64,000 nt of DNA from Takifugu bimaculatus (GCA_004026145.2 CP034996.1:15700641-15764640); one strand, 5' to 3'; numbered from the stretch's first letter, positions 50,440 through 61,674 are shown. Notes: a model not told the origin generated them from the letters alone. Numbers and translations: made by a program.

Positions 50440-50640
50440 ATACATTAACTCACATCTGCCTATTGATTTTCTCTGCCATCATCAATCCATATATCTTATT
50501 TCCCAGCATGCTTTGCCCTCTGGGCCTGTGATTATGATTTAACAGTTGTACTTGGCAGAGCGTCACTGTCTGGGAACTGTGCTGCTAAATGATGCCGGTC
50601 AGACGCCGGAGGGACAAATAATCTTAATGGCAACCCTCGT
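50440..50640. promoter_or_regulatory. Candidate regulatory block with ZNF143-type site
   Basis: Repeat-free, AT-leaning sequence with CTATTGATTTTCTC, CATCATCAATCC, GTGATTATGATTTAAC and AATAATCTTAATGGC words. TTTCCCAGCATGCTTTGC (50,499-50,516, plus strand) matches the ZNF143/STAF core. It lies about 4 kb upstream of the CpG-island promoter. Function is inferred. Confidence 0.35.
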
Positions 50641-51049
50641 TGCTGTCGCCGTCCCACCGGGGTCGAGCTGGAGAAGAAAAATTCCGATCCGTTTCCAATT
50701 CCGACATTTTATTGTTCGGAATTGTGATCTTGTTGCTTTCTCTACGAACAAAGGCTGCAAAGACTCGCCGTTGATGGGTTTCTTACCTTCCGTTGCTCTT
50801 TTTTTCGGTGTTTACACTCGCGGTGACACTCCAGCTCAATGTGATATGAAACCAGATGACACGTCGGCTGTTACGCCCAACGTGGCGGAGAGGATGAAAG
50901 GCAGCGGCGCCTGTAGGAACCCAGACGGGTGACGAGGCTGCGCCGTGTGTCACCTTTAATTCCTGCACTTTTAAAATGGGGGATTGGCGTCGCGGATGTC
51001 CCGTGTTGTTATACGGTTGTTGTTCTCCGGAGGCGCCCTCTGCCCTCCA

Positions 51050-51330
51050 CTGTGTGTGTGTGTGTGTGTTCTCACATTTGTGCCATTTTGAGCACCACAA
51101 TCCTCATTCTATGAGCATCGTGGGGCCATGTTTAACAAGTGGGGACATGTTGGCTCTTCTCCACATCTTCAGAGGACTGTTTGTTGCTTGGATGTGGTTT
51201 TAAGGTTGATGTTAGCGTAATGTTTAAGTTATAGTTAGGGCAAGTTAATAGTTAGTTGGGATGGCCAGGGTTTGGTTAAGGAGCTGGGTAAAGTGTAGTA
51301 TATCCATGTAAGTCCCCACAAAGATAGAAA
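51050..51330 (+). repeat. Dispersed fish repeat ending near AGTCCCCACAAAGATAG
   Basis: A TG run (51,051-51,070) is followed by degenerate sequence with GTGGGGCCATG, AAGTGGGGACATG and GGTTTTAAGGTTGATGTTAG, then a GTTAG/GGTTA-rich middle, and AAGTCCCCACAAAGATAG near the end (51,309-51,326). I recognise this order (GGGGAC blocks around a GTTAGGGTTA-like middle next to TG repeats) from many fish genomes. No coding capacity is evident and the class is not certain. Confidence 0.6.
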
Positions 51331-53204
51331 TGTGAGGATGTGTTTGTGTTCTCCCTCCTGCCAAACATGTTTTTGTCGATTACTCCAGCCTGTCCTCTTT
51401 TCTCCCATCTCACCAGCCTTCACTCCCAGCTGGTCCTCCAGCCTCGTTCATCACGTAGCTACGTTTCTTTACGGCTCCCCGCGGTGCCTCCAGATGCTGA
51501 AGATACATTCTGGCAGACGTGCGCATGAATTTAACATCGGAGTGATGTAAAGGCTGTCTAGATGTGTTCCTGGGCACTTTCTCTAGCATGAAACGGAGTC
51601 GGAGGTGTGTTTTATGTGGCCATCTCTGTAGCGATAACGTAAGAACCATCTGATTTCTCTAAATCTAAGAGAGCAGGTTAAGTGTCTGAACCTGATCCCA
51701 GTAAAGCGGCCCCCAGAGGAGTCTTTGAGAGACATCCGCAGATGTCTACAGGCCTGTTGTCAATAGACTGAAGGCAAATTTAGCCGCTAATGGCGCTAAA
51801 GAAAGCAAAGGAATTTTGAAAGGGTGTGAAAGACCCAAAACTGACAAACATTCAGAATAAAAAGATGCTGCTGAGCCACAAAAGCAAGGATTTATGTCTG
51901 AAAACGGTTGGAGAGAAGCAGCAGAATCCTTCACAAACACTGCGGATCCACACAGTAATTCACACTAAATCAGGGCAGCAACACAGGGAGCGATTCCAGC
52001 TGCTCAGCTCTCCACTGCCACGTTAACCAGCCACAATTTGGGTCCAGATCAACAACGTATCGGTAAATTCAGGACACTTTCAGGTTTCGTCAGCGACACA
52101 TTTGATCCATTTTAAAACCAGGCGAGCGTTGACTGAACTTTGAAGCCTAAACGATTCGATTATGGCGCTGCGGAGCTGTGATTTGGCAGCTAGCGCTGAT
52201 TCCAACACGCTGCGGCACATTTAGGCCGAGCTAAGGCCTAGCTGGCCGTTTGCACACTTAAGCACCAAAGAAACCCAACAAAGAGACGCCCCTGTGAGCC
52301 CCTTGATGCTGCGAAGAGGCAGAAGAGCTGAGAACATGCGGCCTTTTCTTTCCTCCTTTTAAAAAACACCCAATTAAAGCATCACCACGAAAGCGCCCCC
52401 TTTTATCTGCGGCCGGCTTTTCTCCTCCGTTTATTTATCCCGTGATTGGATCCCCTCGTCGCATCAAACGCGGCTCGAAGGATCCCTCTTCCTCCGCACA
52501 CTTCTCCGACACTAACAACTCCAAAAAGCTCACTCCTGCAGGTGTCAGAGCGGTGCGAGGCGGCGCGGTCATCAGGGAGAAATACGGGCTGTACGCCGGC
52601 GCCGCGGCACCATTACCGCTAGCGTCTCGCTGCTGCTTTCATCTGTTAGCTCTATCTCAATGGTCATCTAGGGAACCCGGCGGCCTCCAACGCTATCAAA
52701 CTGGAGCTGCGCGCGGAGGGGGAGGAAACAAAGCCCATTATATTTACACAAGGCGTGCACGTGTGTGCGCGTGTGTCTCTGTGCGTGGGTATGGGCCTGG
52801 GACCAGGAGTGAGGAATGTTCTCCTGCCTGCGTAAATGTCTGAGTGTGTTTCTGTGTTTTCGCTGTGCATTAGGAGGGAGGGGGGGAATCATTGGTTTGT
52901 CCATAACAGTCCTGGTGCCCAGAGGCTGCAGGAGACGCCAGGACCTCACTTTGTCTGCCTGCCTCTCTCCTCTGACAGCCTGTTTCCCCTTAACAACATT
53001 TCTGCAGCTAATGCAGCAGCGGCCTCTTCTTGAGGCTCTTTTCCATGAAGAACATTGATGAAGGAAATGTTATTTATGTCTCTGCACTCGTGTTGTGAGT
53101 GCATATATGTTGGAGGAGACAAATTTCCTGTGGTAGTTGAGGAAGAACCTCTTCTGCAATTTGACCTGCTCAGATTTTAACTCATTATTTGCACGTATGT
53201 TGTG
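51331..53204. other. Gene-poor sequence, partly CpG-rich
   Basis: No supported gene. Positions 52,440-52,760 are CpG-rich, with ATTGG (52,445), GCCGGCGCCGCGG (52,597) and a repeat-free block around 52,610-52,690. Possible promoter-like DNA, but no donor-bounded exon was recognised. A degenerate GTG-rich stretch is at 52,757-52,790. Confidence 0.45.
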
Positions 53205-53412
53205 TCCGTCCTTCCACTTTTATGCGCTGTCTCAGCTTTTCCTCCTCCTTTACCCATCTGTCCATCAGGAGAAGGATCCCCTTCCCCCTACACGAGGGGC
53301 CTGCTCAAGGTTTCTCCCTGTTGATGGGAGTTTCTCTGCTGTTGTTAGGATCAGGGTTTCTGTACAGTACCTAGAGACAGTAGTGCAGCTAACAAACACT
53401 ATATAAATATAC
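53205..53412 (+). repeat. Dispersed fish repeat (core GGTTTCTTCCTGTTAA), copy 3, longest
   Basis: CTCCTCCTTTACC (as in copy 1) is followed by a CATCAGGAGAAGGATCC stretch, GGGGCCTGCTCAAGG, TTTCTCCCTGTTGATGGGAG, GGTTTCTGTACAGTACC and CACTATATAAATA at the 3-prime end. This is the fullest of the three copies and shows the TATAAATA tail. It is substantially diverged, so it is an old insertion. Confidence 0.7.
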
Positions 53413-53606
53413 GCAGGTGTTTAAAAGCTACTTCTGGTTGCATTCCAGTTCCAAGGTGCAGGATCGGACCCAGCCGTGTGTGGGAAATAGTGTTGAGCAG
53501 AGAGGGAGAGGATATTCCGGAGAGTTATAGCTTTATCTCTCGGGGTCCTCGTCCTGCCAGGGAGCCGCTGTGTGTTAGCGCTGACACACGGCCGAGCCCC
53601 TCAGCG

Positions 53607-53630
53607 TGGGGGGAGGGGGGGGGGGGGGTG
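53607..53630. repeat. G-rich tract
   Basis: Runs of 7 and 14 G separated by one A. Confidence 0.9.
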
Positions 53631-53813
53631 TGATATGATGGTGACGTACGACTGCGCGTGCAAACACTCCTGTGTCAATGATGGCAGAGATAATGATGTC
53701 TGCTGTGGAGCTCCATCCCCACGTCTGAAGGTAAGCCTGTGCAGCCGTGTGTGTAGGCAGAGGCGGAGAGATGCACATCAGGCTCCTCCTGCAGGGCTGT
53801 CGCCCATCAGAGA

Positions 53814-53858
53814 CCCCCCCCCCCCCACACACACACACACACACACACTCACACACCC
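53814..53858. repeat. Poly-C plus (CA)n compound repeat
   Basis: About 13 C followed by about 12 CA units with a TCAC interruption, then CCCCGGGGGGG. Confidence 0.9.
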
Positions 53859-54156
53859 CGGGGGGGTCGTTGCATTTACACCATGTAAGTGTGATTGATT
53901 CGCCGGTCATGCTACGCCTACAGTCCAGCCGCGAGGTGTTCTGTGCACCTTCCCGCCCGTTAGCAATACATCTGATGGGCATCCGTCAATAATGGGATGT
54001 TGAACATCTGCAAGGGAAGTCCAGGAGTGTGTGAGTGTGTGCGTGAGTTGTGTGTGAGTGTGCGTGTGTGTGATGAAAGAAGAAATCTTTCCGACAAGGA
54101 CCACTGTTATGATTATATAGCACACCTTCCCCTCCTATCCTCAGGCCTACAGCAGT

Positions 54157-54213
54157 GCCCCCCCCCCTCTATTTCTAACCGCCCCCCCCCCCCTCCCCCC
54201 CCCGCCCCCCCCA
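54157..54213. repeat. C-rich tract upstream of the promoter
   Basis: Several C-runs of 8-12 bases; the complementary strand fits a G-quadruplex pattern. It lies about 400 bp upstream of the CpG island core. Exact run lengths are uncertain. Confidence 0.9.
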
Positions 54214-54600
54214 AGTCCCTCTTTTTCGTTGTCTTGATAAATGTTACATCCAGCATAAATGTTTTAGCGCCACATGCAACTTTGATGGCGACGCTACTGT
54301 TCTCATGTCGGGCCTAATTGTGCCGCACAATTCTGTCTCTGCCCACGTTTGGAATTGGGGGGGGGGTTATGGTTGGATATGGTTTAAGTTGATGGTTGTT
54401 TGTGTGACTGATACGCAGGATTGGGGCGCGTTTGCTGTAAATCCCGTGATTCCGCCACCTCTCAGGAAACACGCGCCTCACCGGGTCCGGCTCGAGCTCG
54501 CTTTCAAACTCGAAATCCAAACGGGTTTAATTAAGAAACAATTAAAGTTAAACGCCCGCGTTGTCTCATCTCCCGCCATCTGGTCCCTGTCAACAGACGA

Positions 54601-54617
54601 GCGCGCGCGCGCGCACG
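54601..54617. repeat. (GC)n Z-DNA-prone run
   Basis: Seven GC units extended by ACGC, followed at 54,627-54,641 by TGTGCGCACACGCAC. Alternating purine-pyrimidine sequence just upstream of the CRE and inferred start site. Confidence 0.85.
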
Positions 54618-54701
54618 CCTTCGCCAGTGTGCGCACACGCACAGGTGTCGCCCTCCGCCGCGGCGGAACCTGCGGACGCGGCCGACGCGGCGCGCAGCGG
54701 C

Positions 54702-54709
54702 TGACGTCA
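54702..54709 (+). promoter_or_regulatory. Full CRE/ATF site TGACGTCA
   Basis: A perfect palindromic cAMP-response element inside the CpG island, just upstream of the inferred transcribed exon. This is where functional CREs usually sit. It suggests CREB/ATF-responsive transcription of the downstream gene. Confidence 0.55.
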
Positions 54710-54729
54710 GGCGGCGAGCGGAGTTGAAA

Positions 54730-54952
54730 TAGTGCAAAAGCAGGAGCGACGCGCTGAGAGGAGGAGAGCAGCCGGGGGAGCCGCAGCATGGAGAGCCGCC
54801 GCTGACGCACCAGCCCGCGATTAATCCCGCTCCTTGAAACCGCAGCGAGCGCATGCAGGGGGGAGAAGAGTGGAACTAAACCAGCGCAGTTTGGACGCCT
54901 ATTTTGCTCCAATTTCTCCTTCCTTTCGCCCCGGTGACTCGAAACCGCGCAG
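54730..54952 (+). other. Inferred untranslated first exon of the gene coding at 62,226
   Basis: Inside a CpG island and just after a CRE, the sequence ends in CGCGCAG followed by GTAAGGCG, a good splice donor (54,952/54,953). The left edge is a guess, since no cap signal can be read. The exon has no ATG in frame with the coding exon. It contains two short upstream ORFs: 54,788-54,805 (five codons) and 54,853-54,879 (eight codons). The frame of the 62,226 ATG is open back across the inferred junction for about 40 codons to a TAA at 54,822, but has no in-frame ATG. Linking the two exons is inference from order, strand and splice signals. Transcripts from here could splice elsewhere. Confidence 0.45.
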
Positions 54953-57089
54953 GTAAGGCGCGAGCCGCCTGTTCCAAGGTGTGTTTGTGGCGTTTTGTTG
55001 TGCAAGTTTGGCTGTTTTCGAGTGCGCGTCGCCGCTGTGGCCGATTTGGTGGCTCAAGTGCAGAGAAACTGTGAAGACGGCGGCGGTGGCGTGCCTTCAT
55101 TTTAAATTAGTTTGCGAGTAGCTGAGGAGGAAAGGCATGAATAATGGAGCGGCGGAGCCCCAGGACGGTCGGCGGGATGCGGGGCGATGCGGGGCGATGC
55201 CACTGACAGTGAGTGACAGTGTCGGAGTCCTCCTGTCTGCAGTGTCGCCCTGATGTCTGAACGCACGATGAGAGCCAGCATCCAAAAATGAGCAGAATTA
55301 CCTGTTTGGGTGAGCGCGCGGCGCCTCGACTGGATCCAAAAGCAGCGGATCCGGGTTTGATGGATGGTGTCAGACTCCTCTGGCTGCCCGGGTGCGCCAA
55401 AGGTCTGCACTGGCACGGCAGCGCAGCGAGACGCGCGCCTCCAGCCTCCCGGGCTGCTCCCTCACCTTCCACCCTTCCCTCCCGGGTCGTCAGGACGTCC
55501 GTTCATGCATGCGCGCGCTCACCAACAACTCGGAGAGATCTCCAAACAAGAGATCTTCTGGTCTGATTATGTTAAATGAGCTGCCTCGTGTCCTCTCTCT
55601 CTGCCTCGCGGGAGAATCCGATCAGTGTCACCACAGCGGCACCAAAGCCTCCGTGACAGTCAGCGGAGTGAGAAATGAGGCTCGCTCGACACGCACGCCG
55701 CCGTGCTGCAGAGCACTGGTGCTGAGAACGCTCCAGCCTCCTGGCAGCTCTGCTCCACTCCTTCCCCTCCGCCCGCGTTCCAGATTCTTTCTGGGCTTGT
55801 TGGACCCGATTCCCACCTGGAACCGGATATGGAGGCAACATCCAGCGACACAATTACGAGCATCCATCACTGCTGTTATCTATGACAAACTGGGTGCGCG
55901 TCCGACACCTGCACTCTTGGCACCTAGTGCCCCCCCTCCCCAACACACACGCACGCACACGCACACTAGATCAATATGAAAGCTTCACTCCTAAATGGGA
56001 ATATCAATCTGCAGTCCACAGTTTACCATCAGCAGCCATTAACCGTCATCAGTCCCTGCAGAGGCCAACAAGCAGCCGCTTGGATGCTAATTGTAGAAAT
56101 TAACAGATTTAAAGGGATGAAAGCACGCTAGGTTTGACTAATGGGGCATGAAAATGTGGGAAAATGACGCAGGAAAAACCAGTTTACAGCACCAAGGCGG
56201 CGCAGGATCCGAGCGACTCCGGTCCCGAACCCTGACGGTGCAGTTCTCCAGCCCGCCCCGAGGTCACTGTCCAGGGCGGGGACGTGATGATGCAGCCCGG
56301 GACGGTGAGACGGTCGGCTTATTATAGCTGCTGTGTAACTTATTAGCTGTCTCACACAGAGCCATTATGGCAGCGCCGGTCCGGCAGATTACGGCTGCTT
56401 GTTGTGCTTCAGCGCCGGCCTATTAGTGGAATGACTCAGGCGCCGCTGACACCTTATCGCACACGCCCTCGCGGCGAGCACTCCAGCAACATGCAAACAT
56501 GAGCACGCTGGACCAAGACATAGAAAAAGACATGACGTCGGTGTTTAATGCTGGATCTTAGCCCTCCGGCGTCGCTGTTGCGGCTAAATCGGATTTCAAG
56601 AAGAATTGTCGGACTTCCACTGATGGAAAAGTGCTGAAAGTAACACAAGAGCGCTTGTTGCCCCCCAGCACAGAGAGATCAGAGGTCTGGGGCAGCTGTG
56701 TGCAGGGTCCCAAACACGGTTTGGGTTTAGCTTCGCTGCTCTCGATGCGCTAACAGCTCCAGCAACTGATCGTGTCAGCGACCACCAAACCGGTGGATCT
56801 CTGGAAGATCGGCGATCTGCAGTGGCAACCGCGGCCCAGGGTCACGTCTGCTTAATGGCGTGCTGGTGAGCGACACGTCGACGGGGCTGTTGTTGGCGCC
56901 GTGCACTTCAGAGCTCCTCTGTCACACAAATGAGCAGGAGGTCGGACTCAAAAGGGGTCGTTCCAGGAAACATCGCAGGATTTGAGGACATATTTGAAGG
57001 GTGCGCATCAACAACAGGCTGTGTAACCAGTTCCAGGAGCTTTATTCCAGTAAACAAAGACTCCACATGATCGTATCCTCCAATTAGTC

Positions 57090-57103
57090 ATGGGGGGGGG
57101 GGG
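57090..57103. repeat. Poly-G tract
   Basis: About 14 G. A T-run of about 14 lies nearby at 57,241-57,254. Confidence 0.85.
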
Positions 57104-58455
57104 TAGGCTGAACCACATCGTCATGGTAGCAGGTCACGTTAGCCTCGTACAGCCTGTTTAATCCTTTTAGCTCAACAAAGCCGTCGCCCTCGTTAGCTAA
57201 ACTCACTTGCTTCCACCTTTTTTGTGCCTGGCGACTTTGATTTTTTTTTTTTTTGGTGGATTTGCAGATTTTCCTCCCCATAATAATCATGATTCAGCCC
57301 CCAGAACAAAGGCTCACGGCCGGTTAGGAAGATGTGTCACACATCTGCTCTCTAATGAGGCTGAAGCAGAAGTGGTCAGACCCTCGAGGGCTGTGGGCGG
57401 AGCCTGAGCTCATCCTCCAACAACAAGCCGCGTCTCCCCCGTTTGGAATCCTTGATATTCCAGGAACTTGCTCTATTCCCACCGGCTCAGCTGATCGGCG
57501 CTCCGTCCTCCCGGCAGAACGAGGGGCAACACGGTTCACTTGAAATTCAGATCACTAATGTTGAAGTTAGAGAAGTGACCTTTTCCGCTGGATCCCACAT
57601 GAACACAGGAGCCGCAGCTCAGAGCTTCAGTTGTGCGAGTAAATAGTCGGCCCGCTCGCCAGAACGGAGGAGAGTGACGAAAGACGGGAGAAAGAGGGAG
57701 AAATTCAGAGAGGGGCAGGGGAAAGGTCGACGGCTTTATCTATTTCCATTTATTCAGCCATCTGTCCGTCCCTTTTATCCCGTCGGTCCTCCACTCCTGC
57801 TGCTCTGAGGCAGCAAATGCTGCGAGGCTACGCTAGCCAGGAACGAGTAAACAGCATTGGGGAAAGCGTTGCCGTAACTTAGTAACTGCGTGAAACCTTC
57901 ACCCTCAAAGAGTCGATCATTTCTGTTCTTCTAAAGCGCTTCGATGCTACAGAAATGCAACATCCAACTAGTTGCGGTTGCTAGTGAGGCCTCACTGTCG
58001 CTAATAAACCAAAACGCTGCATCTGTGGGGTCTCTGACAAGCTGTTTATCGTACTGCTAACTCTTGTTTATCCCCCCCACACAGAAACAGTGTTTCTTTC
58101 ATTAGCTACCCCCCCCCCCCCGTTAGCCAGATGGGCCACCCTGGTCGAAGCGGGTGTCAAAATCCTCTCTCCCATGTTTTCTTCTCAGGTTTGAAGACTG
58201 CGGCTAACGGTCGTAGCGCCTCCGTCCTCGGGAGTGCTGAAGAGCGCGCGCGGAGCATTTATGAACTCTGCCGTCTTCTGAACGCAGGCAAGATTCGGAA
58301 TTATGGAAAGTCGCCACATCGGTTTCACGTGCACGTGTCTCAGTCCCGTGCGCGTCATCCTGCACCGGTTCGTCTGTTGTCTCAGATGTTTCAGCTCTTC
58401 CCCGAAAGGACCCAAACTGCAGTTTCAGCACAACGATCCCAGCAAACGGGAGCAC

Positions 58456-58488
58456 CCTCCCCCCCACCCCCCCCCCACCCCCCCACCG
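58456..58488. repeat. C-rich tract
   Basis: C-runs separated by A (CCCCCCCACC type). The opposite strand is G-quadruplex-prone. Confidence 0.85.
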
Positions 58489-58867
58489 TGTTGGCGCTCA
58501 TCACAGGGCTCTGCGCAGACCCAGCTTTTCGGTAGCGTTGACATCTTTAAGAGATGATCCCCAAACGGAGCTACTCCGTTTTGGTAGCTGAAACGTGTCC
58601 GCGCTCCTCCCAGCTGAAGGTTTGGACCAAAGAAAGTCCAATTTAAGGGAACAAAAGGGGGAAGTGTGTTAGTTTGACCTTGTCAGAGCAGAAATCTGGA
58701 TGTGGAGTTGATGTGTGTCAGCAGCCTCTCGCAGGGGAGCTGCTTATACGTTCCAGTGAGTGACAGTTCATGACCTGATCTCCCCTATAAATCCTCATCT
58801 GGAGGAACGACGGTGGAGTAGCGTGAAAAAGAAATAAATAAAGAGGGAGGACGCGCGTCGCGCTCAC

Positions 58868-58944
58868 CTGGAGGGTCGGGCAGATAATCACAGGTCATCC
58901 CGATGCACAACTGACAGGTCTGACACCCCCGGTCACTCCGGTTT
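58868..58944 (-). other. Candidate antisense exon, 77 bp, cysteine-rich frame
   Basis: On the minus strand a pyrimidine-rich acceptor (TTTCACTCCCGTCCCCGGTGCAG) runs into 77 bases and then a consensus donor, CAG/GTGAGC. One frame is open throughout and reads as cysteine-rich (GCQTCQLCIGMTCDYLPDPP). Cysteine spacing of 2, 2 and 5 residues would suit an extracellular module. No partner exon or gene is visible on this strand, and I do not recognise the domain. It may be chance. Confidence 0.2.
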
Positions 58945-59262
58945 CTGCACCGGGGACGGGAGTGAAATATGAACACAGGCGAGACGGCGGAGCATTTTTG
59001 GGCAGAGGCGAAGCCCCTGATGGGCTCTATATCACGCTACATAGACCTCCTGAGCAACGGGCTGTTGGACTCGCCGGTGCGGGATGATGGGCCGAGGGGC
59101 GACGGCGGGGATTTTATTAAAGAGGAGCGCCGGCTTGGAGATGGGGGGGGGCTAAATGTCCTGTTACTTGAGTTGAGTTTCGGTGGAATGTGCAGCGTGG
59201 CAGAAAAAAGGTTTGGACGTTCAGCATCTGCAGCAGTTTTCTTGTGATCATCATCCTTTGAG

Positions 59263-59265
59263 CCC

Positions 59266-59296
<31 letters not shown>

Positions 59297-59308
59297 ACAC
59301 ACACACAC
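59263..59308. repeat. Poly-C plus (CA)n
   Basis: About 20 C followed by 13 CA units. Confidence 0.92.
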
Positions 59309-60951
59309 CTCCCAGCTGCTTGCAGGTAGGATGCCTGCTGAGTGCCGACTGATTGTCATACGCATCATCTGTAACCCGACAGAAAACCTACCTGGAGCAG
59401 GAAGGAACGCGGGCTGATTGCTTGGATCAGCTGCTGGTGGTGGGGGCGGGGCTAGAATGTCAGCTAGAGCTAGAATGTTAGCAACCCAGAGGGGTTTATC
59501 GGTCCAAACGTTTGTCTTTGGGTCAGGATTTAGCGCCGAGCTTCTCGTTGTGGTCACGTTGGTGCGTTGAAATTGGCATGAATAGAACAGTCCCCCCCCC
59601 GACGTGCTGCACACCCATATTTATCGAAACATCGTGAAGATAGCAGCCAGCAGGCTAATATTCCCGTATCCTGTATCCATGATATCATAATATTGTCCTC
59701 CTCTCTTCAGACAGAACTCCCAGCTCGGAAATTGAGCTGTGCGATACGTTGCCATGGTTTTGATTTCCCAACCACTTTTAAAGACGTTTAAAGGCACGAC
59801 AGCGACGCGGCCGCGCTGCATCGATCTCCCTCTTTCAATGGTAATGGACGTTTAGCCGCCAATCGATGCACGTAAACGGAGGAAACGCGGACGTGCGAGG
59901 AGAACGACTCGTCTTTGTTTTGAACCGCATGTTTACCGTCAGATTTGACCGAGAAGTCGTTCAGCGCTCCGTTAAATTGATTATGCAAACATTTTTCAGC
60001 AGCAACGGCCCAAAGAAACACTTATTGTGGCATAAATCTGCCCTGGGGGTCGTTTTAATTTGGACACCTGACTGTCGAGATGGCCGATTATGTCCTCTAT
60101 TAAAGGAGCGGAAGGTTGTTTCAAACTTTGGTTGATACACAGACGCTTCTCAGGCCTCAGGCAGATGTCACCGTCCTCTAAAAGCTTTATTTTTAAACCC
60201 GCCGGCTCTCTGGCTTCTCCGCAGTGTCCCTGCCCCACACAACACACCTGATCACTTTTCTCACCTGTGCGGTCAATATGCGGCTGTTCCCAGAAACGTT
60301 GTGTTTCTTGTTTATGTGCCCACTTTTATTTTGCACTTCTGTTTTCCTCAAGTTTCCAGACATCGTTTCCTGTCTGTTTGACAGGAAGTCGTTATTCCTT
60401 TAAGCGCCCGTTTCGGCGCCGTCTCACCGTCTTTTTGGGTATTGTGGGCGTCTGTCGGCCTGTCTGAGCTTAAAGAGCGAGTTTCTGCTGCTAGTGATGA
60501 CATCACTTCCTCAAACATGTCTGACAGGATAAAATGAGGCGCTGACATTTTCCGTTCTAAAGGTTACATCACAGATGTCAGCCTGTTTTTAAGTAAAGAT
60601 CTGCTGGGCTGCTCGTGTCTGGTTCATGAGGCTCCTCTTGTGCTCTTTAGGAGAGTTTTTATTTGATTTTAAATGCATCCAGCTTCATGGTTTAATCACC
60701 ATCATCATCCATCACAACAACCATCAAGTCCAGAAGTTTCATGTTAAGGAGGAAGATGCAAAAGGCGCTGCAGGAACCACGGAGTGGAGCGAAAGTGGGA
60801 AGGAAATCTGAAGGATTGGAGGTGTTGGTTTTATGTCCCAGCAGTGTGGGAGACTGAAGTTAAAGACTGTTTGATATGCTGGTCAAAGCAGAGCTTTATA
60901 GACTTTCTCCTGTCTGAATTTAAAACGGAACAGTTCACTCCTTCATCAGGG

Positions 60952-60953
<2 letters not shown>

Positions 60954-61015
<62 letters not shown>
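60954..61015. repeat. (TG)n microsatellite
   Basis: About 31 uninterrupted TG units inside the inferred intron. Confidence 0.95.
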
Positions 61016-61016
<1 letters not shown>

Positions 61017-61661
61017 ATTAGGTGTGTGTGGCTGACGACAGGCGTGGGTGGCACATCGAAACGCTGACTGGCAGATCTCATTTGCTGTTTGAAATCACAA
61101 GGTTGCGCTCTCATCTACGAGCAGACGATTAGCCTCAGGCTAGCTAGCGGAGCGATATCAGTGGTGCTTGTGTAATGTGATGATAACCAGAAGAATTCCG
61201 TATCCACTCACCACCCCCCACCCCCTCACCTGTTCATTTTTAGTTCAGGCAGTTAGTTCAGTCGGTCATTAGCGCACACCTGATGATTAGCATCAGGACT
61301 TCACCGTTCATCTGTAGCTCATTAAAAACAATTTGTGTTTCTTTTTTCTCCCTCGGTCACCTGCGGAATTTCAAATGTCAAAGCTTCAGCTAACATGATT
61401 TATTCTTTCTGCTATAAACAGCTACTTAGCCTCGGATGCTACATTGACGACCGATCAGGGTTTGTAGCATTAGCCTGAGAGAACAAAGCTTAACATTCAG
61501 AGCGCACACGAGCCAATTAGCTTTCCCTCAATGACGCATTCAATGTCTGCCTAAAAATATGGGAAACTTGTGATAAACAACCTTGCTAATGCAGCGTTTT
61601 GGCACTAATTAGACCTAAATGCAGATTAACTGCCAGCAGGTGAGACAGATCCACCACAACG

Positions 61662-61674
61662 GGGTCAAAGGTCA
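61662..61674 (+). promoter_or_regulatory. DR1 nuclear-receptor element
   Basis: GGGTCAAAGGTCA is a perfect direct repeat of AGGTCA-type half-sites with one spacer base, the consensus for RXR heterodimers, HNF4 and COUP-TF. It lies 550 bp upstream of the first coding exon. Binding is inferred. Confidence 0.45.

Larger units (their letters stand above)
54590..55530. promoter_or_regulatory. CpG-island promoter
   Basis: CpG density jumps here compared with the flanks: (GC)7 at 54,601-54,614, then GCGCACGC, CCGCGGCGG and GACGCGGCGCGC, continuing past the inferred first exon into the first intron (CGGCGGCGGTGGCG near 55,078 and a three-fold GATGCGGGGC at 55,175-55,200). There is no TATA box. A perfect CRE and an NRF1-like GCATGCGCGC (55,507) are inside. 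This is typical of a TATA-less vertebrate promoter, here driving the plus-strand exon that ends at 54,952. Confidence 0.65.

Noticed and set aside
51029..51050. GGCGCCCTCTGCCCTCC as a further CTCF site
   Set aside because: The 3-prime core fits, but the CC pair and spacing upstream do not, and it abuts a dispersed repeat.
54478..55979. Frames of 107-195 codons on both strands around the CpG island
   Set aside because: High GC content removes stop codons. The arginine/proline/serine composition and overlap on both strands argue for chance.
58175..58300. Strong acceptor TTTTCTTCTCAG at 58,188 with possible alternative exon
   Set aside because: The only downstream donor nearby would be a non-canonical GCAAGA; no supported exon end.
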